From assembly GCF_029227915.1 (NCBI RefSeq), contig NC_079885.1, forward strand, positions 20,037,001-20,101,000: a DNA stretch of 64,000 nt, given 5' to 3'. Shown piece by piece: positions 19,617 through 30,929 of the stretch. Origin of the DNA: Hydractinia symbiolongicarpus. Lineage: Eukaryota; Cnidaria; Hydrozoa; Anthoathecata; Hydractiniidae. The notes under the pieces were generated by a model that had not been told where the DNA came from, made no database searches, and was given only the letters and a program-made list of their open reading frames with translations. Made by a program: the position numbers and the translations under genes. Every line of letters starts with the position of its first letter. Within the stretch, counting starts at the first letter, position 1.

Positions 19617-19810
19617 ACGAAACATACTAAAGTATCCCTATTTACTAGTTACCTAATTCAATTTCAATGTTTTTAACACCACATCTGACTATGCAGGTAA
19701 ACGTAGTTTCAAGACTAAAACTACCGTTGCTTTTACAATTATCGTGACATTAGGAATCATATGCAGTGGTAGCATTATCTGTTTCATGTGATCGAAGTAT
19801 TTGTTCATTG

Positions 19811-19884
19811 CGTCCCCGGGTGGGCTTGAACCAACAAACTTTCGGTTAATAGCCTAACGCGCTAACCAATTGCGCCACGGAGAC
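19811..19884 (-). tRNA. A copy with anticodon ATT, doubtful
   Basis: G34A gives anticodon ATT (still asparagine). C29A and G50T break stems; G46T in the variable loop. Confidence 0.6.
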
Positions 19885-20079
19885 ATGAAACTTACTGAAG
19901 TTTCCCTATTTAAAAGTTGGCTTATTTACTTTCATTTATTTTTAATAGCACATCTGATGATGCCAGTAAACATGGCTACAAGAGTAACACTACCGTTGCT
20001 CTTACAAATAACGTGACATTAGGAATAAGAGGCAGTGATAGCACTCTCTGATTCTTCTGATAGACATATTTGTTAATCG

Positions 20080-20152
20080 CTTCCCCGTTTGGGCTTGAAC
20101 CACCAACCTTTCCGTTAACAGCCGAACGCATTACCAATTGCGGCACGGAGAC
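20080..20152 (-). pseudogene. B copy
   Basis: 73 nt; D-arm gap, C64A, C65A. Confidence 0.78.
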
Positions 20153-20346
20153 ACGAAACATACTGAAATATCCCTATTTACTAGTTAGCTAATTCAATTT
20201 CAATGTTTTTAACACCACATCTGACTATGCAGGTAAACGTAGTTTCAAGACTAAAACTACCGTTGCTTTTACAATTATCGTGACATTAGGAATCATAAGC
20301 AGTTGTAGCACTATCTGTTTCATCTGATCGAAGTGTTTGTTCATTG

Positions 20347-20420
20347 CGTCCCCGGGTGTGCTTGAACCACCAACCTTTCGGTCAACAGCCGAACGCGCTA
20401 ACCAATTGCGCCACGGAGAC
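20347..20420 (-). tRNA. tRNA-Asn(GTT), A copy
   Basis: A37G; C61A breaks the conserved 53-61 pair and the B box. Confidence 0.72.
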
Positions 20421-20615
20421 ATGAAACTTACTGAAGTTTCCCTATTTACAAGTTGGCTCATTTACTTTTATTTATTTTTAATAGCACATCTGATGATGCC
20501 AGTAAACATGGCTACAAGAGTAACACTACCGTTGCTCTTACAGTTAACGTGACATTAGGAATTAGAGGCAGTGATAGCACTCTCTGATTCTTCTGATGGA
20601 CATATTTGTTCATCG

Positions 20616-20689
20616 CTTCCCCGGGTGGGTTTGAACCACCAACCTTTCCGTTAACATCCGAACGCGCTAACCAATTGCGCCACGGAGAC
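20616..20689 (-). pseudogene. B/A hybrid tRNA-Asn copy
   Basis: The 3' half is B type (C72A, C40G, G59A). The 5' half and flank are A type (C32A, intact D stem). This is the reciprocal of the hybrids at 15724 and 24565. Confidence 0.82.
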
Positions 20690-20884
20690 ATGAAACTTAC
20701 TGAAGTTTCCCTATTTACAAGTTGGCTCATTTACTTTCATTTATTTTTAATAGCACATCTGATGATGCCAGTAGACATGGCTACAAGTGTAACACTACCG
20801 TTGCTCTTACAGTTAACGTGACTTTAGGAATAAGAGGCAGTGATAGCACTCTCTGATTCTTCTGATGGACATATTTGTTCATCG

Positions 20885-20958
20885 CTTCCCCGGGTGGGTT
20901 TGAACCACCAACCTTTCCGTTAACAGCCGAACGCGCTAACCAATTGTGGCACGGAGAC
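20885..20958 (-). pseudogene. B copy
   Basis: G12A, G59A. Confidence 0.8.
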
Positions 20959-21152
20959 ACGAAACATACTAAAGTATCCCTATTTACTAGTTACCTAATT
21001 CAATTTCAATGTTTTTAACACCACATCTGACTATGCAGGTAAACGTAGTTTCAAGACTAAAACTACCGTTGCTTTTACAATTATCGTGACATTAGGAATC
21101 ATATGCAGTGGTAGCATTATCTGTTTCATCTGATCGAAGTATTTGTTCATTG

Positions 21153-21226
21153 CGTCCCCGGGTGGGCTTGAACCAACAACCTTTTGGTTAACAGCCGAAC
21201 GCGCTAACCAATTGCAACACGGAGAC
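21153..21226 (-). tRNA. tRNA-Asn(GTT), A copy, doubtful
   Basis: G10T and C11T open the D stem; G41A and G50T add clashes. Confidence 0.55.
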
Positions 21227-21421
21227 ATGAAACTTACTGAAGTTTCCCTATTTAAAAGTTGGCTTATTTACTTTCATTTATTTTTAATAGCACATCTGAT
21301 GATGCCAGTAAACATGGCTACAAGAGTAACACTTCCGTTGCTCTTACAAATAACGTGACATTAGGAATAAGAGGCAGTGATTGCACTCTCTGATTTTTCT
21401 AATGGACATACTTGTTCATCG

Positions 21422-21423
21422 CT

Positions 21424-21454
<31 letters not shown>

Positions 21455-21495
21455 CGTTAACAGCCGAACGCGCTAACCAAATGCGGCACGAAGAC
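21422..21495 (-). pseudogene. B copy
   Basis: C5T, A15T. The next copy, 267 bp on, is also B type. Confidence 0.8.
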
Positions 21496-21688
21496 ACGAA
21501 ACATACTGAAGTATCCCTATTTACTAGTTAGCTAATACAGTTTCAATGTTTTTAACACCACATCTGACTATGCAGTAAACGTAGTTTCAAGACTAAAACT
21601 ACCGTTGCTTTTACAATTGTCGTGATATTAGGAAGCATAAGTAGTGGTAGCACTATTTGTTTCATCTGATGGACAAATTTGTTCATCG

Positions 21689-21762
21689 CTTCCCCGGGTG
21701 GGCTTGAACCACCAACGTTTCAGTTAACAGGCGAACGCGCTAACCAATTGCTGCACGGAGAC
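21689..21762 (-). pseudogene. B copy behind an A-type trailer
   Basis: C11A, G31C, C40T. Its downstream flank switches at CATCTGATGGACAAA from A-trailer to B-trailer sequence, so the intervening A gene is gone. Confidence 0.78.
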
Positions 21763-21954
21763 AGGAAACATACTGAAGTATCCCTATTTACTAGTTAGCT
21801 AATTCAATTTCAATGTTTTAACACCACATCTGACTATGCTGTAAACGTAGTTTCAAGACTAAAACTACCGTTGCTTTTACAATTATAGTGAAATTAGGAA
21901 TCATAAGCAGTGGTAGCACTATCTGTTTCATCTGATCGAAGTGTTTGTTCATTG

Positions 21955-21994
<40 letters not shown>

Positions 21995-22028
21995 GTCCGA
22001 ACGCGCTAACCAATTGCGCCACGGAGAC
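21955..22028 (-). tRNA. tRNA-Asn(GTT), A copy, doubtful
   Basis: C32A and T33C; loss of the invariant U33 would disturb the anticodon turn. Confidence 0.7.
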
Positions 22029-22223
22029 ATGAAACTTACTGAAGTTTCCCTATTTACAAGTTGGCTCATTTACTTTCATTTATTTTTAATAGCACATCTG
22101 ATGATGCCAGTAGACATGGCTACAAGTGTAACACTACCGTTGCTCTTACAGTTAACGTGACTTTAGGAATAAGAGGCAGTGATAGCACTCTCTGATTCTT
22201 CTGATGGACATATTTGTTCATCG

Positions 22224-22297
22224 CTTCCCCGGGTGTGTTTGAACCACCAACCTTTCCGTTAACAGCCGAACGCGCTAAATAATTGCGGCACGGAGAC
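22224..22297 (-). pseudogene. B copy
   Basis: G59A, C61A, and a D-loop change (GCTAAATAATT). Confidence 0.78.
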
Positions 22298-22491
22298 ACG
22301 AAACATACTAAAGTATCCCTTTTTACTAGTTACCTAATTCAATTTCAATGTTTTTAACACCACATCTGACTATGCAGGTAAACGTAGTTTCAAGACTAAA
22401 ACTACCGTTGCTTTTACAATTATCGTGACATTAGGAATCATATGCAGTGGTAGCATTATTTGCTTCATCTGATCGAAGTATTTGTTCATTG

Positions 22492-22515
22492 CGTCCCCGG
22501 GTGGGCTTGAACCAA

Positions 22516-22548
<33 letters not shown>

Positions 22549-22565
22549 AATTGCGCCACGGAGAC
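22492..22565 (-). tRNA. tRNA-Asn(GTT), A copy
   Basis: G50T breaks one T-stem pair. Confidence 0.78.
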
Positions 22566-22760
22566 ATGAAACTTACTGAAGTTTCCCTATTTAAAGGTTG
22601 GCTTATTTACTTTCATTTATTTTTAATAGCACATCTGATGATGCCAGTAAACATGGTTACAAGAGTAACACTACCATTGCTCTTACAAATAACGTGACAT
22701 TAGGAATAAGAGGCAGTGATAGCACTCTCTGATTCTTCTGATAGACATATTTGTTCATCG

Positions 22761-22833
22761 CTTCCCCGTTTGGGCTTGAACCACCAACCTTTCCGTTAAC
22801 AGCCGAACGCATTACCAATTGCGGCACGGAGAC
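22761..22833 (-). pseudogene. B copy
   Basis: 73 nt; D-arm gap, C64A, C65A. Confidence 0.78.
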
Positions 22834-23027
22834 ATGAAACATACTGAAATATCCCTATTTACTAGTTAGCTAATTCAATTTCAATGTTTTTAACACCACA
22901 TCTGACTATGCAGGTAAACGTAGTTTCAAGACTAAAACTACCGTTGCTTTTACAATTATCGTGACATTAGGAATCATAAGCAGTTGTAGCACTACCTGTT
23001 TCATCTGATCGAAGTATTTGTTCATTG

Positions 23028-23040
23028 CGTCCCCGGGTGA

Positions 23041-23084
<44 letters not shown>

Positions 23085-23101
23085 AATTGCGCCACGGAGA
23101 C
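23028..23101 (-). tRNA. tRNA-Asn(GTT), A copy
   Basis: C61T. Confidence 0.8.
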
Positions 23102-23296
23102 ATGAAACTTACTGAAGTTTCCCTATTTGCAAGTTGGCTCATTTACTTTCGTTTATTCTTAATAGCACATCTGATGATGCCAGTAAACATGGTTACAACA
23201 GTAACACTACCGTTGCTCTTACAGTTAACGTGACATTAGGAATTAGAGGCAGTGATAGCACTCTCTGATTTTTCTAATGGACATACTTGTTCATCG

Positions 23297-23298
23297 CT

Positions 23299-23329
<31 letters not shown>

Positions 23330-23369
23330 CGTTACAGCCGAACGCGCTAACCAATTGCGGCACGAAGAC
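23297..23369 (-). pseudogene. B copy
   Basis: 73 nt; one base lost from the anticodon loop (GTTACAG), C5T. Confidence 0.78.
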
Positions 23370-23562
23370 ACGAAACATACTGAAGTATCCCTATTTACTA
23401 GTTAGCTAATACAGTTTCAATGTTTTTAACACCACATCTGACTATGCAGTAAACGTAGTTTCAAGACTAAAACTACCGTTGCTTTTACAATTATAGTGAA
23501 ATTAGGAATCATAAGCAGTGGTAGCACTATCTGTTTCATCTGATCGAAGTGTTTGTTCATTG

Positions 23563-23603
<41 letters not shown>

Positions 23604-23636
23604 TCCGAACGCGCTAACCAATTGCGCCACGGAGAC
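23563..23636 (-). tRNA. tRNA-Asn(GTT), A copy
   Basis: C32A. Confidence 0.85.
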
Positions 23637-23831
23637 ATGAAACTTACTGAAGTTTCCCTATTTACAAGTTGGCTCATTTACTTTCATTTATTTTTAATAG
23701 CACATCTGATGATGCCAGTAGACATGGCTACAAGTGTAACACTACCGTTGCTCTTACAGTTAACGTGACTTTAGGAATAAGAGGCAGTAATAGCACTCTC
23801 TGATTCTTCTGATGGACATATTTGTTCATCG

Positions 23832-23905
23832 CTTCCCCGGGTGGGTTTGAACCACCAACCTTTCCGTTAACAGCCGAACGCGCTAAATAATTGCGGCACG
23901 GAGAC
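23832..23905 (-). pseudogene. B copy
   Basis: G59A and the GCTAAATAATT D loop. Confidence 0.78.
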
Positions 23906-24099
23906 ACAAAACATACTAAAGTATCCCTATTTACTAGTTACCTAATTCAATTTCAATGTTTTTAACACCACATTTGACTATGCAGGTAAACGTAATTTCA
24001 AGACTAAAACTACCGTTGCTTTTACAATTATCGTGACATTAGGAATCATATGCAGTGGTAGCATTATTTGCTTCATCTGATCGAAGTATTTGTTCATTG

Positions 24100-24123
24100 C
24101 GTCCCCGGGTGGGCTTGAACCAA

Positions 24124-24156
<33 letters not shown>

Positions 24157-24173
24157 AATTGCGCCACGGAGAC
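24100..24173 (-). tRNA. tRNA-Asn(GTT), A copy
   Basis: G50T. The upstream spacer lacks about 71 bp (joined at CATTTATT/ATGACATT), so the next B copy is only 198 bp away. Confidence 0.78.
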
Positions 24174-24297
24174 ATGAAACTTACTGAAGTTTCCCTATTT
24201 AAAAGGTTGGCTTATTTACTTTCATTTATTATGACATTAGGAATAAGAGGCAGTGATAGCACTCTCTGATTCTTCTGATAGACATATTTGTTCATCG

Positions 24298-24370
24298 CTT
24301 CCCCGTTTGGGCTTGAACCACCAACCTTTCCGTTAACAGCCGAACGCATTACCAATTGCGGCACGGAGAC
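24298..24370 (-). pseudogene. B copy
   Basis: 73 nt; D-arm gap, C64A, C65A. Confidence 0.78.
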
Positions 24371-24564
24371 ATGAAACATACTGAAATATCCCTATTTACT
24401 AGTTAGCTAATTCAATTTCAATGTTTTTAACACCACATCTGACTATGCAGGTAAACGTAGTTTCAAGACTAAAACTACCGTTGCTTTTACAATTATCGTG
24501 ACATTAGGAATCATAAGCAGTTGTAGCACTACCTGTTTCATCTGATCGAAGTATTTGTTCATTG

Positions 24565-24638
24565 CGTCCCCGGGTGGGCTTAAACCACCAACCTTTCCGT
24601 TAACAGCCGAACGCGCTAAGTAATTGCGGCACGGAGAC
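24565..24638 (-). pseudogene. A/B hybrid tRNA-Asn copy
   Basis: A-type 3' end and trailer (C56T), but C40G, G10C and a B-type 5' flank. D-loop changes as well. Confidence 0.8.
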
Positions 24639-24832
24639 ACGAAACATACTAAAGTATCCCTATTTACTAGTTACCTAATTCAATTTCAATGTTTTTAACA
24701 CCACATTTGACTATGCAGGTAAACGTAATTTCAAGACTAAAACTACCGTTGCTTTTACAATTATCGTGACATTAGGAATCATATGCAGTGGTAGCATTAT
24801 TTGCTTCATCTGATCGAAGTATTTGTTCATTG

Positions 24833-24856
24833 CGTCCCCGGGTGGGCTTGAACCAA

Positions 24857-24889
<33 letters not shown>

Positions 24890-24906
24890 AATTGCGCCAC
24901 GGAGAC
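24833..24906 (-). tRNA. tRNA-Asn(GTT), A copy
   Basis: G50T; the same 71-bp spacer deletion upstream. Confidence 0.78.
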
Positions 24907-25029
24907 ATGAAACTTACTGAAGTTTCCCTATTTAAAAGTTGGCTTATTTACTTTCATTTATTATGACATTAGGAATAAGAGGCAGTGATAGCACTCTCTG
25001 ATTCTTCTGATAGACATATTTGTTCATCG

Positions 25030-25101
25030 CTTCCCCGTTTGGGCTTGAACCACCAACCTTTCCGTTAAAGCCGAACGCATTACCAATTGCGGCACGGAGA
25101 C
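25030..25101 (-). pseudogene. B copy
   Basis: 72 nt; a second gap removes a base at the edge of the anticodon (GTTAAAGCC). Confidence 0.76.
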
Positions 25102-25295
25102 ATGAAACATACTGAAATATCCCTATTTACTAGTTAGCTAATTCAATTTCAATGTTTTTAACACCACATCTGACTATGCAGGTAAACGTAGTTTCAAGAC
25201 TAAAACTACCGTTGCTTTTACAATTATCGTGACATTAGGAATCATAAGCAGTTGTAGCACTACCTGTTTCATCTGATCGAAGTATTTGTTCATTG

Positions 25296-25313
25296 CGTCC
25301 CCGGGTGGGCTTA

Positions 25314-25352
<39 letters not shown>

Positions 25353-25369
25353 AATTGCGCCACGGAGAC
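25296..25369 (-). tRNA. tRNA-Asn(GTT), A copy
   Basis: C56T removes an almost invariant T-loop base and weakens the B box; stems pair. Confidence 0.8.
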
Positions 25370-25564
25370 ATGAAACTTACTGAAGTTTCCCTATTTACAA
25401 GTTGGCTCATTTACTTTTATTTATTTTTAATAGCACATCTGATGATGCCAGTAAACATGGCTACAAGAGTAACACTACCGTTGCTCTTACAGTTAACGTG
25501 ACATTAGGAATTAGAGGCAGTGATAGCACTCTCTGATTTTTCTAATGGACATACTTGTTCATCG

Positions 25565-25638
25565 CTTCCCCGCGTGGGCTTGAACCACCAACCTTTCCGT
25601 TAACAGCCGAACGCGCTAACCAATTGCGGCACGAAGAC
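25565..25638 (-). pseudogene. B copy
   Basis: C5T, C65G. Confidence 0.8.
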
Positions 25639-25831
25639 ACGAAACATACTGAAGTATCCCTATTTACTAGTTAGCTAATTCAATTTCAATGTTTTTAACA
25701 CCACATCTGACTATGCAGTAAACGTAGTTTCAAGACTAAAACTACCGTTGCTTTTACAATTGTCGTGATATTAGGAAGCATAAGTAGTGGTAGCACTATT
25801 TGTTTCATCTGATCGAAGTGTTTGTTCATTG

Positions 25832-25844
25832 CGTCCCCGGGTGA

Positions 25845-25888
<44 letters not shown>

Positions 25889-25905
25889 AATTGCGCCACG
25901 GAGAC
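25832..25905 (-). tRNA. tRNA-Asn(GTT), A copy
   Basis: C61T; the flanking palindrome is damaged (TGAATTTTCC). Confidence 0.8.
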
Positions 25906-26099
25906 ATGAAACTTACTGAATTTTCCTATTTGCAAGTTGGCTCATTTACTTTCGTTTATTCTTAATAGCACATCTGATGATGCCAGTAAACATGGTTACA
26001 ACAGTAACACTACCGTTGCTCTTACAGTTAACGTGACATTAGGAATAAGAGGCAGTGATAGCACTCTCTGATTTTTCTAATGGACATACTTGTTCAACG

Positions 26100-26101
26100 C
26101 T

Positions 26102-26132
<31 letters not shown>

Positions 26133-26173
26133 CGTTAACAGCCGAAAGCGCTAACCAATTTCGGCACGGAGAC
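26100..26173 (-). pseudogene. B copy
   Basis: C13A, G26T. Confidence 0.8.
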
Positions 26174-26367
26174 ACGAAACATACTGAAGTATCCCTATTT
26201 ACTAGTTAGCTAATTCAATTTCAATGTTTCTAACACCACATCTGACTATGCAGGTAAAGGTAGTTTCAAGACTAAAACTACCGTTGCTTTTACAATTATC
26301 GTGACATTAGGAATCATAAGCAGTGGTAGCACTATCTGCTTTATCTGATAGAAGTATTTGTTCATTG

Positions 26368-26377
26368 CGTCACCGGA

Positions 26378-26412
<35 letters not shown>

Positions 26413-26441
26413 CACGCGCTAACCAATTGCGCCACGGAGAC
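26368..26441 (-). tRNA. tRNA-Asn(GTT), A copy, doubtful
   Basis: T28G clash in the anticodon stem, C64T, G69T. Confidence 0.7.
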
Positions 26442-26636
26442 ATGAAACTTACTGAAGTTTCCCTATTTACAAGTTGGCTCATTTACTTTCGTTTATTTTT
26501 AATAGCACAACTGATGATGCCAGTAAACATGGTTACAACAGTAACACTCCTGTTGCTCTTACAGTTAACGTGACATTAGGAATAAGAGGCAGTGATAGCA
26601 CTCTCTGATTTTTCTGATGGACATACTTGTTCATCG

Positions 26637-26638
26637 CT

Positions 26639-26669
<31 letters not shown>

Positions 26670-26710
26670 CGTTAACAGCCGAAAGCGCTAACCAATTGCG
26701 GCACGGAGAC
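26637..26710 (-). pseudogene. B copy
   Basis: G26T. Confidence 0.8.
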
Positions 26711-26904
26711 ACGAAACATACTAAAGTATCCCTATTTACTAGTTACCTAATTCAATTTCAATGTTTTTAACACCACATCTGACTATGCAGGTAAACGTAG
26801 TTTCAAGACTAAAACTACCGTTGCTTTTACAATTATCGTGACATTAGGAATCATATGCAGTGGTAGCATTATCTGTTTCATCTGATCGAAGTATTTGTTC
26901 ATTG

Positions 26905-26928
26905 CGTCCCCGGGTGGGCTTGAACCAA

Positions 26929-26961
<33 letters not shown>

Positions 26962-26978
26962 AATTGCGCCACGGAGAC
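26905..26978 (-). tRNA. tRNA-Asn(GTT), A copy
   Basis: G50T. Confidence 0.78.
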
Positions 26979-27173
26979 ATGAAACTTACTGAAGTTTCCC
27001 TATTTAAAAGTTGGCTTATTTACTTTCAATTATTTTTAATAGCACATCTGATGATGCCAGTAAACATGGTTACAAGAGTAACACTACCGTTGCTCTTACA
27101 AATAACGTGACATTAGGAATAAGAGGCAGTGATAGCACTCTCTGATTCTTCTGATAGACATATTTGTTCATCG

Positions 27174-27246
27174 CTTCCTTGTTTGGGCTTGAACCACCAA
27201 CCTTTCCGTTAACAGCCGAACGCATTACCAATTGCGGCACGGAGAC
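27174..27246 (-). pseudogene. B copy
   Basis: 73 nt; D-arm gap, T stem and acceptor changed (CTTCCTTGTTTGGG on the plus strand). Confidence 0.77.
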
Positions 27247-27440
27247 ACGAAACATACTGAAATATCCCTAGTTACTAGTTAGCTAATTCAATTTCAATGT
27301 TTTTAACACCATATCTGACTATGCAGGTAAACGTAGTTTCAAGACTAAAACTACCGTTGCTTTTACAATTATCGTGACATTAGGAATCATAAGCAGTTGT
27401 AGCACTACCTGTTTCATCTGATCGAAGTGTTTGTTCATTG

Positions 27441-27453
27441 CGTCCCCGGGTGA

Positions 27454-27497
<44 letters not shown>

Positions 27498-27514
27498 AAT
27501 TGCGCCACAGAGAC
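27441..27514 (-). tRNA. tRNA-Asn(GTT), A copy
   Basis: C6T and C61T, both wobbles. This dimer is the one missing from the block at 33370-38170. Confidence 0.8.
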
Positions 27515-27709
27515 ATGAATCTTACTGAAGTTTCCCTATTTGCAAGTTGGCTCATTTACTTTCGTTTATTCTTAATAGCACATCTGATGATGCCAGTAAA
27601 CATGGTTACAACAGTAACACTACCGTTGCTCTTACAGTTAACGTGACATTAGGAATAAGAGGCAGTGATAGCACTCTCTGATTTTTCTAATGGACATACT
27701 TGTTCATTG

Positions 27710-27711
27710 CT

Positions 27712-27742
<31 letters not shown>

Positions 27743-27783
27743 CGTTAACAGCCGAAAGCGCTAACCAATTTTGGCACGGAGAC
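27710..27783 (-). pseudogene. B copy
   Basis: G12A, C13A, G26T. Confidence 0.79.
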
Positions 27784-27977
27784 ACGAAACATACTGAAGT
27801 ATCCCTATTTACTAGTTAGCTAATTCAATTTCAATGTTTCTAACACCACATCTGACTATGCAGGTATACGTAGTTTCAAGACTAAAACTACCGTTGCTTT
27901 TACAATTATCGTGACATTAGGAATTATAAGCAGTGGTAGCACTATCTGCTTTATCTGATCGAAGTAATTGTTCATTG

Positions 27978-27987
27978 CGTCACCGGA

Positions 27988-28034
<47 letters not shown>

Positions 28035-28050
28035 AATTGCCCACGGAGAC
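27978..28050 (-). pseudogene. A copy with 1-nt deletion in the D stem
   Basis: 73 nt: the 5' strand of the D stem loses a base. C64T and G69T are also present. Confidence 0.75.
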
Positions 28051-28245
28051 ATGAAACTTACTGAAGTTTCCCTACTTACAAGTTGGCTCATTTACTTTCG
28101 TTTATTTTTAATAGCACAACTGATGATGTCAGTAAACATGGTTACAACAGTAACACTCCTGTTGCTCTTACAGTTAACGTGACATTAGGAATAAGAGGCA
28201 GTGATAGCACTCTCTGATTTTTCTGATGGACATACTTGTTCATCG

Positions 28246-28319
28246 CTTTCCCGGGTGGGCTTGAACCACCAACCCTTCCGTTAACAGCCGAAAGCGCTAA
28301 CCAATTTCGGCACAGAGAC
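28246..28319 (-). pseudogene. B copy
   Basis: C6T, C13A, G26T, G70A. Confidence 0.79.
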
Positions 28320-28513
28320 GCGAAACATACTGAAGTATCCCTATTTACTAGTTAGCTAATTCAATTTCAATGTTTCTAACACCACATCTGACTATGCAGG
28401 TAAACGTAGTTTCAAGACTAAAACTACCGTTGCTTTTACAATTATCGTGACATTAGGAATCATAAGCAGTGGTAGCACTATCTGCTTTATCTGATCGAAG
28501 TATTTGTTCATTG

Positions 28514-28523
28514 CGTCACCGGA

Positions 28524-28570
<47 letters not shown>

Positions 28571-28587
28571 AATTGCGCCACGGAGAC
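28514..28587 (-). tRNA. tRNA-Asn(GTT), A copy
   Basis: C64T (wobble) and G69T (T4-T69). Confidence 0.77.
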
Positions 28588-28782
28588 ATGAAACTTACTG
28601 AAGTTTCCCTATTTACAAGTTGGCTCATTTACTTTCGTTTATTTTTAATAGCACAACTGATGATGTCAGTAAACATGGTTACAACAGTAACACTCCTGTT
28701 GCTCTTACAGTTAACGTGACATTAGGAATAAGAGGCAGTGATAGCACTCTCTGATTTTTCTGATGGACATACTTGTTCATCG

Positions 28783-28784
28783 CT

Positions 28785-28815
<31 letters not shown>

Positions 28816-28856
28816 CGTTAACAGCCGAAAGCGCTAACCAATTTCGGCACAGAGAC
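28783..28856 (-). pseudogene. B copy
   Basis: C6T, C13A, G26T. Confidence 0.8.
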
Positions 28857-29050
28857 GCGAAACATACTGAAGTATCCCTATTTACTAGTTAGCTAATTCA
28901 ATTTCAATGTTTCTAACACCACATCTGACTATGCAGGTAAACGTAGTTTCAAGACTAAAACTACCGTTGCTTTTACAATTATCGTGACATTAGGAATCAT
29001 AAGCAGTGGTAGCACTATCTGCTTTATCTGATCGAAGTATTTGTTCATTG

Positions 29051-29063
29051 CGTCCCCGGATGA

Positions 29064-29107
<44 letters not shown>

Positions 29108-29124
29108 AATTGCGCCACGGAGAC
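29051..29124 (-). tRNA. tRNA-Asn(GTT), A copy
   Basis: C61T and C64T, two wobbles in the T stem. Confidence 0.78.
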
Positions 29125-29319
29125 ATGAAACTTACTGAAGTTTCCCTATTTGCAAGTTGGCTCATTTACTTTCGTTTATTCTTAAAAGCACATCTGATGA
29201 TGCCAGTAAACATGGTTACAACAGTAACACTACCGTTGCTCTTACAGTTAACGTGACATTAGGAAAAAGAGGCAGTGATAGCACTCTTGGATTCTTCTGA
29301 TGGACATATTTGTTCATCG

Positions 29320-29393
29320 CTTCCCCGGGTGCGCTTGACCCACTAACCTTTCCGTTAACAGCCGAACGCGCTAACCAATTGCGGCACAAAGAC
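29320..29393 (-). pseudogene. B copy with broken B box
   Basis: C5T, C6T, T54G, C61G. A T5 run on the minus strand follows in its trailer (AGGAAAAAGAGG near 29261). Confidence 0.8.
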
Positions 29394-29587
29394 ACGAAAC
29401 ATACTGAAGTATCCCTATTTATTAGTTAGCTAATTCAATTTCAATGTTTTTAACACAATATCTGACTATGCAGGTAAACGTAGTTTCAAGACTAAAACTA
29501 CCGTTGCTTTTACAATTATCGTGACATTAGGAATCATAAGCAGTGGTAGCACTATCTGTTTCATCTGATCGAAGTATTTGTTCATTG

Positions 29588-29596
29588 CGTCCCCGC

Positions 29597-29644
<48 letters not shown>

Positions 29645-29661
29645 AATTGCGCCACGGAGAC
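29588..29661 (-). tRNA. tRNA-Asn(GTT), A copy
   Basis: C65G breaks the 49-65 pair. Confidence 0.78.
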
Positions 29662-29856
29662 ATGAAACTTACTGAAGTTTCCCTATTTGCAAGTTGGCTC
29701 ATTTACTTTCGTTTATTCTTAATAGCACATCTGATGATGCCAGTAAACATGGTTACAACAGTAACACTACCGTTGCTCTTACAGTTAACGTGACATTAGG
29801 AATAAGAGGCAGTGATAGCACTCTCTCATTTTTCTAATGGACATACTTGTTCATCG

Positions 29857-29930
29857 CTTCCCCGGGTAGGCTTGAAGCACCAACCTTTCCGTTAACAGCC
29901 GAAAGCGCTAACCAATTTCGGCACAGAGAC
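29857..29930 (-). pseudogene. B copy
   Basis: G53C and C62T in the T stem; C6T, C13A, G26T. Confidence 0.79.
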
Positions 29931-30124
29931 GCGAAACATACTGAAGTATCCCTATTTACTAGTTAGCTAATTCAATTTCAATGTTTCTAACACCACATCT
30001 GACTATGCAGGTAAACGTAGTTTCAAGACTAAAACTACCGTTGCTTTTACAATTATCGTGACATTAGGAATCATAAGCAGTGGTAGCACTATCTGCTTTA
30101 TCTGATCGAAGTATTTGTTCATTG

Positions 30125-30137
30125 CGTCCCCGGATGA

Positions 30138-30181
<44 letters not shown>

Positions 30182-30198
30182 AATTGCGCCACGGAGAC
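30125..30198 (-). tRNA. tRNA-Asn(GTT), A copy
   Basis: C61T, C64T. Its 5' flank switches after GTTGGCT to the B-type flank, so the next A copy is only 268 bp away. Confidence 0.78.
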
Positions 30199-30392
30199 AT
30201 GAAACTTACTGAAGTTTCCCTATTTGCAAGTTGGCTAATTCAATTTCAATGTTTCTAACACCACATCTGACTATGCAGGTAAACGTAGTTTCAAGACTAA
30301 AACTACCGTTGCTTTTACAATTATCGTGACATTAGGAATCATAAGCAGTGGTAGCACTATCTGCTTTATCTGATCGAAGTATTTGTTCATTG

Positions 30393-30417
30393 CGTCCCCG
30401 GGTGGGCTTGAACCACA

Positions 30418-30449
<32 letters not shown>

Positions 30450-30466
30450 AATTGCGCCACCGAGAC
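30393..30466 (-). tRNA. tRNA-Asn(GTT), A copy, doubtful
   Basis: C6G and G49T, one clash each in the acceptor and T stems. Confidence 0.72.
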
Positions 30467-30661
30467 ATGAAACTTACTGAAGTTTCCCTATTTACAAGCT
30501 GGCTCATTTACTTTCATTTATTTTTAATAGCATATCTGATGATGCCAGTAAACATGGCTACAAGAGTAACACTACCGTTGCTCTTACAGTTAATGTGACA
30601 TTAGGAATAAGAGGCAGTGATAGCACTCTCTGATTCTTCTGATGGACATATTTGTTCGTCG

Positions 30662-30735
30662 CTTCCCCGGGTGCGCTTGACCCACCAACCTTTCCGTTAA
30701 CAGCCGAACGCGCTAACCAATTGCGGCACGAAGAC
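30662..30735 (-). pseudogene. B copy with broken B box
   Basis: C5T, T54G, C61G; followed 268 bp on by another B copy. Confidence 0.8.
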
Positions 30736-30929
30736 ACGAAACATACTGAAGTATCCCTGTTTATTAGTTAGCTAATTCAATTTCAATGTTTTTAACACCA
30801 TATCTGACTATGCAGGTAAACGTAGTTTCAAGACTAAAACTACCGTTGCTTTTACAATTATCGTGACATTAGGAATCATAAGCAGTGATAGCACTCTCTG
30901 ATTTTTCTGATGGACATACTTGTTCATCG

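Larger units (their letters stand above)
18049..19740 (-). repeat. 846-bp exact-boundary tandem duplication
   Basis: 18049-18894 is repeated directly at 18895-19740. At the junction the A trailer (ending ACAATT) is joined to the middle of the other spacer (AAACATGG). This removes an A gene and leaves two B copies only 310 bp apart. The joined sequences share at most one base, so this is not the usual repeat-to-repeat exchange. Confidence 0.88.
24325..27308 (-). repeat. Dispersed block, copy 1 (pairs with 33370-36355)
   Basis: Gene variants and spacer deletions match those at about 33370-36355 one for one, at an offset of 9,047-9,048. Boundaries are approximate. The left one falls inside a B copy. 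Confidence 0.8.
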
